Of a DNA stretch of 64,000 nucleotides, positions 31,681-40,888 are shown piece after piece. The stretch is from JARFQW01 sp963842955 (lineage in GTDB: Bacteria; Pseudomonadota; Gammaproteobacteria; Steroidobacterales; XN24), in NCBI GenBank assembly GCA_963842955.1, contig CAWJIJ010000005.1, positions 1-64,000 on the forward strand. The letters are read 5' to 3'. The translations under genes were made by a program, and so were the position numbers. The notes beneath the pieces were generated by a model. The model saw nothing but the letters and a program-made list of their open reading frames with translations, was not told the DNA's origin and did not search any database. Position 1 is the first letter of the stretch, and each line of letters begins with the position of its first letter.

Positions 31681-33228
31681 ATGTTCCGATATCCGACTTT
31701 TTTCTGGATAGCTATACTTTCCGCCGGGTTTGCTCTCGGAGCAGTCCAGGCGGACGGTGCCGAGTACTTCTGCCCGAGTGGCGATACTGAGTGCCTGGTC
31801 AATTCCGTCGCATTGGCGAACGAGACGACAGAGGCAGATGTCATAAGGCTTGAAAAGGGCCGCTATTTGATAGCCGTACCCATGCCGGATAGTCACCTCA
31901 CACGACCAGAGGGCGTTGGCCTGTTCATTCGGCGGCCCCTCACTATTGAGGGAAACGGGGCGACAATCGAGCGAGACGCGGCCGCAGCTCCATTTGGCAT
32001 TCTTGAGTCTATTGGACCGCTAGAGCTGAGCAACCTGACGCTCAGAGGCGGGAATTCGAGTGAATACGGTGGAGCCATTACCAGCTGGAAAGACATGACC
32101 ATTAAGGACTGCGTCATCGAGGAGAACGAGTCCCGAGACGCAGGCGCGATATACCAAGACGCCACAATGCGTATTTTGGGCACATCAATCCGGCGAAACT
32201 CTTCCAAGGACGTTTTCGGCGCGATATGGAATTTTTCTGGTGGCCGAATGCTCATCCAGGATAGCGTCATCGACAAGAACACGGGTTACTACCATGGCGC
32301 TTTTTCAAACGAGGAGGTGCTGGTCGTCGTCAATTCCACGATTTCGAGGAACGCGGCGTCATCCGAGAGTGGCACGGGAGTGGGCTATTTCAATTGCTCC
32401 ACTATATTTACAAATTCAACTCTCATCGACAACTCCGGTGGTCGGGTGGGCGGCCCGTATATCATCAATGGATTGTGCGACTCCCCTGAAAACGAAAGCG
32501 GATTCCAGTTAATCAACTCGATTCTGACTGGCAACAGCGGGGGTGACGCCAACGATTGCATGAGTGATCCACGCCGTGGGGGAGACCTGACGTCCGAAGG
32601 ACATAACGTTTTTGGCGATCTTTCCCAATGTACTGCGACGTTGCATTTGTCTGACAAATTTGTGGATCCGATGCTTGGGTCCTTTGTGGACGACGGCACG
32701 CCCGGCTTTGGTCACTATCCGCCGCTTAACGGAAGCCCTGCCGTAGATAGGGGCGATAACACCTCCTGCACGTCATCGGATCAAATTGGCAACCCGCGGC
32801 ATGACGGCGACGGGGATGGCGTTGTGGTCTGTGACATTGGTGCGGTGGAGTACCAAGGTGAGCGTTATGACGTGGGGATGGACTTTAAGCCCGGCAATCG
32901 CCGTAATGTCATCAATGTGCGGTCTTTGGGTCGCGTCTGGGTCGCAATCTTGTCGGACCTAGACTTCGACGCGCTCCAAGTAGACCCACGGGCTATACAA
33001 CTGGGAGCGGACCACGCTTCGCCAGAACGGTATCGGGTCAAGGATGTTAACCGTGACCGCTTGCCGGATCTTATGCTTCGTTTCAGAACGCCTGAAGTGG
33101 GCCTCCAGTGCGGTGACACGGAAGTGGAACTCATGGGCGAAACTTACGCTGGAGACAGCATCATCGGGACGGATAAAGTGAAGACCGTAGGCTGCAAAAA
33201 GAAGCCGAAGAAGGGAAAGAAGAAATAG
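31681..33228 (+). CDS. Secreted right-handed beta-helix protein with Lys-rich tail
   Basis: A 515-aa exported protein. AAGGAGGG precedes the ATG and the signal peptide ends near ALGAVQADG. A DVIRLEKGRYLI and PLTIEGNGATIERDA start leads into repeated short strands of the polymorphic outer membrane protein / parallel beta-helix type (LELSNLTLRGGNSSEYGGAI, MTIKDCVIEENESRDAGAIY, VVVNSTISRNAAS). The PLNGSPAVDRGDN and CDIGAVEYQG motif is typical of choice-of-anchor Q domain proteins. A separate C-terminal domain of ~100 residues (DVGMDFKPGNRRNVINVRSL, RVKDVNRDRLPDLMLRF) resembles calcium-binding VCBS-like strands and ends KKKPKKGKKK. It is probably a surface or exopolysaccharide-binding protein. 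A terminator follows the stop. Confidence 0.75.
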   Translation: MFRYPTFFWIAILSAGFALGAVQADGAEYFCPSGDTECLVNSVALANETTEADVIRLEKGRYLIAVPMPDSHLTRPEGVGLFIRRPLTIEGNGATIERDAAAAPFGILESIGPLELSNLTLRGGNSSEYGGAITSWKDMTIKDCVIEENESRDAGAIYQDATMRILGTSIRRNSSKDVFGAIWNFSGGRMLIQDSVIDKNTGYYHGAFSNEEVLVVVNSTISRNAASSESGTGVGYFNCSTIFTNSTLIDNSGGRVGGPYIINGLCDSPENESGFQLINSILTGNSGGDANDCMSDPRRGGDLTSEGHNVFGDLSQCTATLHLSDKFVDPMLGSFVDDGTPGFGHYPPLNGSPAVDRGDNTSCTSSDQIGNPRHDGDGDGVVVCDIGAVEYQGERYDVGMDFKPGNRRNVINVRSLGRVWVAILSDLDFDALQVDPRAIQLGADHASPERYRVKDVNRDRLPDLMLRFRTPEVGLQCGDTEVELMGETYAGDSIIGTDKVKTVGCKKKPKKGKKK

Positions 33229-33253
33229 GCGGCGTCCAACCAATAGTTCCCCA

Positions 33254-33281
33254 AGCCCCGACCTCGTGTCGGGGCTTTTTC
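33254..33281 (+). terminator. Rho-independent terminator
   Basis: The stem AGCCCCGAC/GTCGGGGCT with a 5-nt loop is followed by TTTTTCATT, 26 bp past the stop of the beta-helix gene. Confidence 0.88.
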
Positions 33282-33593
33282 ATTCAAGAAATCGAACCGC
33301 CCCGGTCGGGCCGCTCTTGGCCGAACTCGGTCGATTTCGGCCAGCGCGGATTGATTCTCACTCGGATCCGTCGAAACGTATCTGCAGACGACCCGAAGCG
33401 GCCGCCTCGCGGCGCGGGGTTTCAAAACCACAAGAGTCACCAGCGGCACAGGCCCTCGGCCTGAATCCGTAGCCTTTGCTCTGGACAACGGCCGGTCCTG
33501 TACCACACTTAGTAGCAGAGACCTCGACAACTCCGTCGAGTCATCCAGGCGCCGGGGGGCGCCGGCGCTTCCCGGCCGAATCGGGGGTGCGCC
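33282..33593. other. Upstream region of the CO dehydrogenase operon
   Basis: About 310 bp with no gene. It should contain the promoter of the cooF-cooS-cooC-FNOR operon, but no CooA- or CRP-like palindrome or clear -35/-10 can be assigned by eye. GGGGGTGCGCC ends at the cooF start. Confidence 0.4.
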
Positions 33594-34229
33594 ATGAAGA
33601 CCGTCTTCGTGAACCCCGAGCGGTGCATTGGCTGCCGGCAGTGCGAATTCGCCTGCGCAGTTGAACACTCCGCGAGCCGCGACCCCATCAGCGCGGTGTT
33701 CGAGAGCATCCCGCCCCGTTCGAGGATCCACGTCATGCCGGGACATGCCGACGACATGTCCTTTCCGAATCGCTGTAGACACTGTAATCCCGCGCCCTGC
33801 GAGCGCGTGTGCCCCACGGGCGCGATCTCGCGGGATCCGCGCCATGACCTGGTACTGGTGACGGCGCAGCGCTGTATCGCCTGCGCCATGTGCGCCATGG
33901 TCTGCCCGTTCGACGCCGTCACGTTTCACCAGCAGGGTGACGGCATGCCGGCGCAGGTCACAGCGGTCAAATGCGACGGCTGCCTGGACCGGGTAACGGC
34001 GGGGCGGAAACCCGCCTGCGTCGAAGCCTGCAAGACCGGCGCGCTGGTCTACGGCGAGCTGAACGAACTCATTGCGGAGGGCCGGGCCCGCGAAGCCAGC
34101 GTCGTCCTGACCTCAGCTGCGCACACCGAGGCCGAATCCGCCAGACCGCCTGCCCATGTCGGCGCCTGGCGCGAGTGGGCCCGTGCGACCACAGACTTGA
34201 ACAAGGGGGTGCGCCATGACCACCACTGA
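33594..34229 (+). CDS. cooF: CooF-type iron-sulfur electron-transfer protein
   Basis: A 211-aa polyferredoxin that takes electrons from CO dehydrogenase. It carries four Cys clusters for 4Fe-4S centres: CIGCRQCEFAC, CRHCNPAPCERVCP, CIACAMCAMVCP and CDGCLDRVTAGRKPAC, followed by CKTGAL. The order matches CooF/HycB/DmsB-like proteins. GGGGG lies 6 nt before the ATG. The stop overlaps cooS by 14 bp. With no hydrogenase genes nearby, its electrons most likely go to the FAD/NAD oxidoreductase three genes downstream, as proposed for CODH-CooF-FNOR operons in other bacteria. Confidence 0.93.
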   Translation: MKTVFVNPERCIGCRQCEFACAVEHSASRDPISAVFESIPPRSRIHVMPGHADDMSFPNRCRHCNPAPCERVCPTGAISRDPRHDLVLVTAQRCIACAMCAMVCPFDAVTFHQQGDGMPAQVTAVKCDGCLDRVTAGRKPACVEACKTGALVYGELNELIAEGRAREASVVLTSAAHTEAESARPPAHVGAWREWARATTDLNKGVRHDHH

Positions 34230-36135
34230 CAACGTGAAGCAACTCTCCAGTTGCATGGATGCCCGAGCCATGCTCGTCAGGGCGCGGGAAGAAGGCATCG
34301 AGACCGTGTGGGACCGGCTGGCCGCCCAACAGCCCCAGTGCGGCTACTGCGCCCTCGGGGTGAGCTGCCGCAATTGTGCCATGGGTCCCTGCCGGGTCGA
34401 CCCCTTTGGGGAGGGCCCGCAGAAGGGCGTGTGCGGCGCCGATGCCGACGTGATCGTCGCCCGCAACCTGGGCAGGACGATCGCCGCGGGCGCCTCGGCC
34501 CACTCCGATCACGGCCGTGACATCCTCGAGGTGTTCGCGGAACTCGCCGAGGGCCACACGCAGGGTTACGAGCTGCGTGATGAAACCAAGCTCAGGGCGC
34601 TGGCGGAGGAATGGGGCATCGAGACGGGGGACCGGGCGGCCGCGGATATCGCCGCCGACCTGGCCGATGCGATGCTGGAGGACTTCGGCACCCGCAAGCA
34701 CAGAATCGGATTCGTGGACCGCGCGCCCGAGCAGCGGCTGGACCGCTGGGCGGAGCTGGGCATCATTCCGCGGGGCATCGACCGCGAGAACGTTGAGATG
34801 CTCCATCGTACCCATATGGGCGTGGACAACGACTACGTGAACACGCTGCTGCACGGCCTTCGCACCAGCCTGTCCGACGGCTGGGGCGGCTCGATGGTCG
34901 CCACCGAGTTGTCTGACGTGATGTTCGGGACACCCCAGCCGGTGGTCTCGAAAATCAACCTGGGCGTGCTGCGGGCGGAGTGCGTCAACATCGCCCTGCA
35001 CGGTCACAACCCGCTGCTCTCCGACGTCATCATGCAGGCCGCCGAAGATCCCGAGCTCGTGGAACTGGCGAAGGAAAAAGGCGCCGACGGCATCAATCTC
35101 GTCGGCCTCTGCTGCACGGGCAACGAACTGCAGATGCGTAAGGGCATTCCGATGGCCGGCAACCATCTCATGCAGGAGCTGGTGCTGCTGACCGGCGCAC
35201 TGGACGCCATGGTCGTCGACTACCAGTGCATCATGCCCGCCGTCACCGACGTGGCCAAGTGCTTCCACACGGAAGTCATCTCGACGGCGGACAAGGCGAA
35301 GTTTGCGGGCGCCACCCACATCTCCTTCGATCCCTCGCGGGGCTATGAGATCGGCAAGGAAATCATCCGTCACGGCATCGAGGCCTATGGGAACCGGAAT
35401 CCCGACCGGGTGCAGATTCCCGACGGCACCGTCGAGATGATGGCGGGGTTCTCGGTCGAAGCCATACTCGGCGCCCTCGGCGGCACGCCGGAGCCGCTGG
35501 TCGAAGCCATCAAGGCCGGCAAGATCCGCGGCGCAGTCGGCGTCGTGGGCTGCAACAACCCCAAGATCCAGCAGGATCTGGGCCACGTGACCCTGACGAA
35601 GCGACTGATCGAGAATGACATCCTGGTGCTCGTGACCGGCTGCTCGGCGGTCGCCAACGGCAAGGCCGGGCTGATGATGCCCGCGGCGGCCGAACTGGCG
35701 GGGCCGGGCCTGAAGGAGGTCTGCCAGGCGCTCGGCATTCCGCCGGTGCTGCATCTCGGGTCCTGTGTGGACAACACGCGCATCCTGACCCTGGCGGCGG
35801 CCCTCGCCAAGTACCTCGGCACCGATATCGACCAGCTGCCGCTGGCCGGCGCGGCGCCCGAGTGGTACTCGGAAAAGGCGGTCTCCATCGGCGCGTATGT
35901 GGTCGCGAGCGGCATCTATACAGTGCTGGGCGTGCAGCCGGCCATCTTCGGCAGCCCCAACGTGGTCAGCCTGCTGGCCGAGGGCCTCGACGACGTGGTC
36001 GGCGCGAAGTTCGCGGTGGAGCCTGACCCGGAGAAGGCCGCGCTGCTGATCCGGCGCCACATCGAGGCCAAGCGACAGGGTCTGGGCCTGCCTCATCTTG
36101 AGCCTGGGAACGTGTCAGCCGGGGAAGCCGCCTGA
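34216..36135 (+). CDS. cooS: Anaerobic Ni-Fe carbon monoxide dehydrogenase, catalytic subunit
   Basis: A 639-aa homodimeric enzyme oxidising CO to CO2 with two electrons. The N-terminal Cys set for the B and D clusters is present (CGYCALGVSCRNCAMGPCRV, then GVCG). Residues of the Ni-Fe-S C-cluster and its surroundings are visible: SAHSDHGRD, NIALHGHNPL, GLCCTGNE, VDYQCIMP, VGCNNPK, VTGCSAVANGKAGL and HLGSCVDNTR. All key Cys and His appear intact. Length is normal (about 620-640 aa). The leader GGGGGTGCGCCATGA is identical to that of cooF. It sits second in a tight four-gene operon with cooF, cooC and an FAD oxidoreductase. Confidence 0.96.
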   Translation: MTTTDNVKQLSSCMDARAMLVRAREEGIETVWDRLAAQQPQCGYCALGVSCRNCAMGPCRVDPFGEGPQKGVCGADADVIVARNLGRTIAAGASAHSDHGRDILEVFAELAEGHTQGYELRDETKLRALAEEWGIETGDRAAADIAADLADAMLEDFGTRKHRIGFVDRAPEQRLDRWAELGIIPRGIDRENVEMLHRTHMGVDNDYVNTLLHGLRTSLSDGWGGSMVATELSDVMFGTPQPVVSKINLGVLRAECVNIALHGHNPLLSDVIMQAAEDPELVELAKEKGADGINLVGLCCTGNELQMRKGIPMAGNHLMQELVLLTGALDAMVVDYQCIMPAVTDVAKCFHTEVISTADKAKFAGATHISFDPSRGYEIGKEIIRHGIEAYGNRNPDRVQIPDGTVEMMAGFSVEAILGALGGTPEPLVEAIKAGKIRGAVGVVGCNNPKIQQDLGHVTLTKRLIENDILVLVTGCSAVANGKAGLMMPAAAELAGPGLKEVCQALGIPPVLHLGSCVDNTRILTLAAALAKYLGTDIDQLPLAGAAPEWYSEKAVSIGAYVVASGIYTVLGVQPAIFGSPNVVSLLAEGLDDVVGAKFAVEPDPEKAALLIRRHIEAKRQGLGLPHLEPGNVSAGEAA

Positions 36136-36154
36136 CGGCGGGGAGGTGACGGTC

Positions 36155-37084
36155 ATGTGCGATGGACAACACGAACACGGCCATTCTCATCACGACCATG
36201 CGGGCGGCATGCCGGTCAGCCGGGCCCTGCCCACGGACTTCCGGGTCGTGGTCACGGGCAAGGGCGGGGTCGGCAAGACCAGCCTGACGGCCATGCTGGC
36301 ACGACTCATGGCACGACGCGCCTGGCGGGTGCTGGCGCTGGACGCCGACCCGCAGATGAACCTGCCCTGGGCGCTGGGTCTTGCGCCTGATCAAGCCCGG
36401 GCCCTGGTGCCCCTGAGCGCCAATGCGGAGTACGTCGAGGAAAAGACCGGTGCGCGGCCGGGGGAGGGCTGGGGCCTGTTCTTCCGGCTCAACCCGGACG
36501 TGGACGATGTCGTCGAACGCTTCGGGGTGCTGGCGCCCGACCGGGTGCGGCTGCTCGTTATGGGCAACACGGTCCAGCCCGCCGCCGGGTGCCTGTGCCC
36601 GGAAAACGCCCTGCTCGCCGCGGTGATCAACGCGCTGGCCCTGCGCCAGGACGAGGCCGCGCTCCTGGACACCCAGGCGGGATTCGAGCACTTCGGGCGC
36701 GCGCTCGCGCGGGGATTCCGGCACGCGGTGGTGGTCAGCGACCCGACGTTCAACGGTCTTCAGGTGGCGCTGCACGCCGCGCGCCTGGCTGGGTCTCTGG
36801 ACATCGAGGCCATCCACCTGGTGGTCAACGGCGTTCGTGACGAGGCGGACCGTGCCCGGGCCCAGGCCCGACTGGACGCCGAAGGCGGATTTCCCTTCGC
36901 CAGCCGGCACTGGCTGCCCTGGGACGAGCGACTGAGGCGCTGCGAACCCGATATCGGCCCGCTACTGGACGAGGCGTCGCCCCTGACCACGGCGGTTGAC
37001 GGCATCCTCGAGTCGCTGCTGGATCAGCAACTCGCAGTTCGGACAGTCGCGGCCCGAGAGGAGGAAGAGGCATGCGTATCCTGA
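36155..37084 (+). CDS. cooC: CooC-type nickel-insertion ATPase with His-rich N-terminus
   Basis: A 309-aa MinD/CooC-family ATPase that loads nickel into CooS. The P-loop is GKGGVGKT (35-42), then ALDADPQMNLPWAL. The Ni-binding CxC motif is C146-L-C148 (AAGCLCPENALLAAV), and DTQAGFEHFGRAL and VVVSDPTFNGLQVALHAARL follow as expected. Residues 6-15 form a dense histidine string (HEHGHSHHDH), absent from ordinary CooC and resembling the nickel-binding tails of CooJ, HypB or SlyD. It may replace a separate CooJ store, which is inference. The ATG at 36155 has GGGGAGG about 9 nt upstream; an earlier in-frame start at 36098 is rejected. It overlaps the next gene by 13 bp. Confidence 0.92.
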   Translation: MCDGQHEHGHSHHDHAGGMPVSRALPTDFRVVVTGKGGVGKTSLTAMLARLMARRAWRVLALDADPQMNLPWALGLAPDQARALVPLSANAEYVEEKTGARPGEGWGLFFRLNPDVDDVVERFGVLAPDRVRLLVMGNTVQPAAGCLCPENALLAAVINALALRQDEAALLDTQAGFEHFGRALARGFRHAVVVSDPTFNGLQVALHAARLAGSLDIEAIHLVVNGVRDEADRARAQARLDAEGGFPFASRHWLPWDERLRRCEPDIGPLLDEASPLTTAVDGILESLLDQQLAVRTVAAREEEEACVS

Positions 37085-38292
37085 TACTGGGCGCCGGGCC
37101 AGCCGGCCTTGAAGCCGCGGAGCGTCTGCGGGAGCTCGCGCCACAACAGCAGGTTTCTCCGGACATCACGATGATCTCGGCGGAACCCTATCCGCCGTAC
37201 TCCCCGCCGGCGATGGCCGACCATTTCCTGACCGGCTCCAACGAGCGGCTGTTCTGGAAGGGCGTGGACGTCAGTGAGCGGCTTGAGATCGATTACCGCA
37301 GCGGGGTCGCGGCAGAATCCGTCGATACAGAGGCTCGCCGGGTTCGCCTGGCCGACGGGAAGGTCCTGAACTACGACGAGCTTGTCATCGCGACAGGCAG
37401 CCGGCTCTATGCGCCCGTCGAAGGCAACGAGCTCGACGGCGTTTATAACTTCAAGTCCCTGTCCGCCGCCGAGACGCTCGTTGCCCGGATCCGGAGCGGC
37501 GAGGCCGAGACCGCGGTCGTGGTCGGCGCCGGCTTTATCGGCGTCGAAGTGGCGCTGCTGCTTCAGGCTCTCGGGCTGAGCGTAACGCTGATCGAGCAGG
37601 AGGCCATCATGCGCCAAATACTCGATGCCGAGACGGCTCGGTACGTTCAGGATGCCCTGGAAAAGCGGGGCATTGTTCTGCGACTGGGCACTGTTGTGAA
37701 GGCCTTCGAGGGTCGGGATCGCCGCGCGATTGGCGTCGTGACCGGTGACGGAGAGTTCCTGGCGGCGGACATCTGTATAGCCGCCACGGGCATCAAGCCC
37801 CAGATTGACTTCCTGGCCGGGTCGGGCATTGACTGCGAGTGGGGCGTGCCCGTCGACGCCACCCTGGCAACCAACCGACCTCACGTGTGGGCAGCCGGAG
37901 ACGTAGCGGAGACGATCGACCGGATGAACGGCCAACGCTACGTTCATGCCATCTGGCCGAACGCTACCGCCCAGGGCCGCGTCGTGGCCGAGAGGATCCT
38001 CGGCTACGAAACCCTCTACGAAGGGGCCGAAATCATGAACAGCCTGCGCCACCTCGGGGTGCCGCTGATCGCGGCGGGGGAAGTGACCGGCGATGAGCAG
38101 CTCCGCGCAGGCCGGAGCGACAGTCTGCGAACGATCATTCTGAAGGAGAATCGTATCGTCGGCTTCCGTCTTGCCGGAGACGTGCGCGGGGCTGGTGCCT
38201 ACCGGGCTCTCATGCTGCGGGGAACCGACGTCGCCGACATGCGGGACGATCTGCTCGTCCCCGGTTTCGGACTCGCCCGCCTCGCGGCCTGA
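37072..38292 (+). CDS. FAD-dependent NAD(P)H oxidoreductase of the CODH operon
   Basis: A 406-aa pyridine-nucleotide-disulfide-fold flavoprotein with two Rossmann sites: LILGAGPAGLEAAERL (FAD) and AVVVGAGFIGVEVALL (NAD). Other features are LVIATGSRLYAP, ADICIAATGIKPQIDFL and the FAD motif RPHVWAAGDVAET. It lacks a redox-active CxxC pair and resembles rubredoxin/ferredoxin-NAD reductases and NADH oxidases. It starts inside the end of cooC, so it belongs to the CODH operon. The layout matches CODH-CooF-FNOR clusters in which CO-derived electrons reduce NAD(P)+. The electron acceptor is inferred from context. Confidence 0.88.
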   Translation: MRILILGAGPAGLEAAERLRELAPQQQVSPDITMISAEPYPPYSPPAMADHFLTGSNERLFWKGVDVSERLEIDYRSGVAAESVDTEARRVRLADGKVLNYDELVIATGSRLYAPVEGNELDGVYNFKSLSAAETLVARIRSGEAETAVVVGAGFIGVEVALLLQALGLSVTLIEQEAIMRQILDAETARYVQDALEKRGIVLRLGTVVKAFEGRDRRAIGVVTGDGEFLAADICIAATGIKPQIDFLAGSGIDCEWGVPVDATLATNRPHVWAAGDVAETIDRMNGQRYVHAIWPNATAQGRVVAERILGYETLYEGAEIMNSLRHLGVPLIAAGEVTGDEQLRAGRSDSLRTIILKENRIVGFRLAGDVRGAGAYRALMLRGTDVADMRDDLLVPGFGLARLAA

Positions 38293-38380
38293 GGCCGAAA
38301 CCGGGGCTCTCGGCAAAGGGGCAGGACGCTGGCCGGACCGGCCCGGGCCGGTTCGGTCTTGGCGGCGGACCGAGCGCCTG

Positions 38381-40888
38381 TCATCGCGGCTGGGAGCCTG
38401 CCGCGGGTCCGAGGGGTCTGAATCGCACAATCAATAACGGCAGCAGGGTGAGGTCGGCCAGCAGGGCGACCAGCATGGCGAAGCCCGTCAGCAGGCCGAA
38501 ATAGATCGTCGGAACGAAATCCGAGAGGGCCAGGATCGAAAACCCCAGTGTCACCGTGACCGTCGTGTAGTACATGGCGCGGCCGATACTGGCATGGCTG
38601 CGTTCGACGGCCGCCCGGTAGTCATGATCTTTGCCGAACTCGCGCGTAAAGCGATGAACGTAGTGGATGGTGTCGTCCACCGCGATGCCGATGACGATCG
38701 CGGCCACGGTGATCGTCATCAGATCCAGGCGGATGCCCAGCCACCCCATCAGCCCCAGCACCAGCGCCGCCGCGAACACGTTGGGAACAATCGCGATGCC
38801 GGCCATCCTGGCGTTGCGGAACAGGGCCAGGAACATCAGCAGAATGGCCGAAAAAACCACGCCGATGGTCAGGATCTGGGAACGGAACAGGCTCTGGAGC
38901 ATGTTGTTGTACAGGACGAGCATGCCCGATAGGTGGACCTGCTCGTCGTCGAATCCCATCTCGTGGGTGAGATGTTCGTGGATATCACGCAGCAGCACGT
39001 CCCGCCGGAGGGAAGGATCGGACTCGAAGACGCGTAGGGCGAATCGGACCTGATGGCCGTCGGGAGACAGGTACGGATCCAGCAGGACCCGGCGAATTTC
39101 GTCTGGCAGCTTCTTGTAGAGAATGGCCAGCGCCAGATCGTCCGAGGCGATGTCCTCGTCGACCTGCCTGAGCATTGCCATGGCCGTATCAAGGGACAGC
39201 ACTTTGCCCGATTGGGGCAGTGAATCGAGGTACGAATGAACTCCGGCGATGTCGCCCAGCCTGCGGGTGTTGAACCAGTAGCTCGTCGCGGTAATGCCGC
39301 CACTTTCGGCCGCATCCTCCCCGAGATCCGCGAGCAGCGGGTCGTCCCAAAGCTCCGCCTCCCGGGCAAAGAACTCAGCGGGCGCATCCAGAACCACGTC
39401 CAGCGGCGTGGTACCGCCCAGTTCGCGATCGATGATCGCCATGCCACGGTGGATTTCCGTCGATTCCTTGAAGTAGTCGATGAAGCGGTTTTCCACCGTG
39501 AGCCGGCTGATCCCCGCAATGCTCAGCAAGGCCAGCACGGCGGACGCGGCGAGGATGCCCGGGCCATGCGCACTGATCTGGCGCGCGAAATAGCGGGTGA
39601 TTCTGTCGGTCAGGCCCCGGCGGCTTGCGGCCTCGCCGGGATTCAGCGGCACGAGGGCCGCTGGAATCAGGGTGAATACCAGGAGGAACGCGACGACGAG
39701 GCCCGCCACCATCATCCAGCCGAAGTCGATGACCGGCCGGATCCCGCTGAAGAGCAGGGAGCCGAAGGCCACCATGCTCGTGATCGTGGTGTAGAAGCAC
39801 GGCACGGCCTTCGCCCTGACCATCTCCAGGACCAGCGCATGCTGGTCGGCCTCGGGCGCCTGTTCATGAAGTTCGCGATAACGAACGATCAGGTGGATGG
39901 CGAGCGACAGCGTCAGGATAAGCAGAAGCGAGATGAAGTTGGACGAGACCACCGTCACCGGCCAGTCCACCAAGCCGAGAAAGCCGATCGTGATCACAGC
40001 GGCCGCGGCGCATGCCAGCATGGGCAGGAGGACCCAGCGGGGCCTGCGAAATGCGGCTGCCAGGATCAGGACGAGAAAGCAAAGCACGCCGATTCCGAAT
40101 GTCCTCAGGTCGTGCCGGATGAAATCCATGGAGTCCGAAACGATCATCGGCACGCCGCCCAGGTGTATCTCGGCCACGTCGCGGTGGCGGTCGATGATCT
40201 CTCGAACCTGGGCAATGTCCCGGTCTTGCCGCGCCTGCAGTTTCATGCTGTGGGCTTCGAACTGCTCCGAGACGAGGTCCAGCGTCTCCCGCTCTTCCAC
40301 CGAAAGATCACCCTCGAGGCGTTTCTCGCGGAGCTCGTTACGCTGCCTCAGCAGCGCCTGCCAGGTTTCGTCCCGGCGGAAGTTGACCTGCAGCGCTGTC
40401 GTTGCGCCGTCCGGGCTGATCATGAGATCGCGATACAGGGGGCTGGAGAGAAATTCCCGCCGGGCCAGTGCGCGGTCGGTCTCCGGGTTCTCGAGTGTCG
40501 GTATCTCCTGCACCAGTTCGGCGAGGCTCACGGGCGGACTTCTCAGGAGGGGCACATCCAGCAGGCTCATCACGGACTCGACGTTGGCCATCGCGGCGAG
40601 TTCGTCCCGGAATACCCGCAGGTCGGACAGTACGGCATCGCTGAACAGGTCCCTGTCCGGCGTATAGGTGACGATCAGGTATTCGTCCGACCCGTAGCGC
40701 GCCCTAAGCGAGCGGTAGTAGTCGAGGGCCTCGTCATGCTCGAGGACCAGGGAATCGGCGGACGCGTCGAGCCGAAAGTCCGGCACGTGCCAGGCAAAAA
40801 AACCGACGACGAGAGCAACCGCCACCAGCGTCCTCGCGGGTCGTCGCAGGATCAGTCTGTCGTAGCGGTCCAGCAGCGTCGGCGGCAT
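38381..40888 (-). CDS. RND/MMPL-family exporter
   Basis: An 835-aa membrane protein with the two-fold MMPL layout: one helix near the N-terminus (TLVAVALVVGFFAWHV), a large periplasmic loop, then a five-helix sterol-sensing-like bundle (CFLVLILAAAFRRPRWVLLP, SNFISLLLILTLSLAIHLIV, TTITSMVAFGSLLFSGIRPV), repeated in the C-terminal half. The second-half motif GIAVDDTIHYVHRF carries the Asp pair of proton-coupled RND/MMPL transporters. Relatives export hopanoids, lipids or siderophores, often with an outer-membrane-lipoprotein-sorting partner, which is not seen here. It converges with the CODH operon, leaving 88 bp between the stops. Substrate unknown. Confidence 0.88.
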   Translation of the reverse strand: MPPTLLDRYDRLILRRPARTLVAVALVVGFFAWHVPDFRLDASADSLVLEHDEALDYYRSLRARYGSDEYLIVTYTPDRDLFSDAVLSDLRVFRDELAAMANVESVMSLLDVPLLRSPPVSLAELVQEIPTLENPETDRALARREFLSSPLYRDLMISPDGATTALQVNFRRDETWQALLRQRNELREKRLEGDLSVEERETLDLVSEQFEAHSMKLQARQDRDIAQVREIIDRHRDVAEIHLGGVPMIVSDSMDFIRHDLRTFGIGVLCFLVLILAAAFRRPRWVLLPMLACAAAAVITIGFLGLVDWPVTVVSSNFISLLLILTLSLAIHLIVRYRELHEQAPEADQHALVLEMVRAKAVPCFYTTITSMVAFGSLLFSGIRPVIDFGWMMVAGLVVAFLLVFTLIPAALVPLNPGEAASRRGLTDRITRYFARQISAHGPGILAASAVLALLSIAGISRLTVENRFIDYFKESTEIHRGMAIIDRELGGTTPLDVVLDAPAEFFAREAELWDDPLLADLGEDAAESGGITATSYWFNTRRLGDIAGVHSYLDSLPQSGKVLSLDTAMAMLRQVDEDIASDDLALAILYKKLPDEIRRVLLDPYLSPDGHQVRFALRVFESDPSLRRDVLLRDIHEHLTHEMGFDDEQVHLSGMLVLYNNMLQSLFRSQILTIGVVFSAILLMFLALFRNARMAGIAIVPNVFAAALVLGLMGWLGIRLDLMTITVAAIVIGIAVDDTIHYVHRFTREFGKDHDYRAAVERSHASIGRAMYYTTVTVTLGFSILALSDFVPTIYFGLLTGFAMLVALLADLTLLPLLIVRFRPLGPAAGSQPR

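Noticed and set aside
34069..36096. A 675-codon open frame on the minus strand opposite cooS
   Set aside because: It is the antisense of cooS, rich in His, Arg and Gln as expected from GC-rich shadow frames, with no domain or ribosome site.
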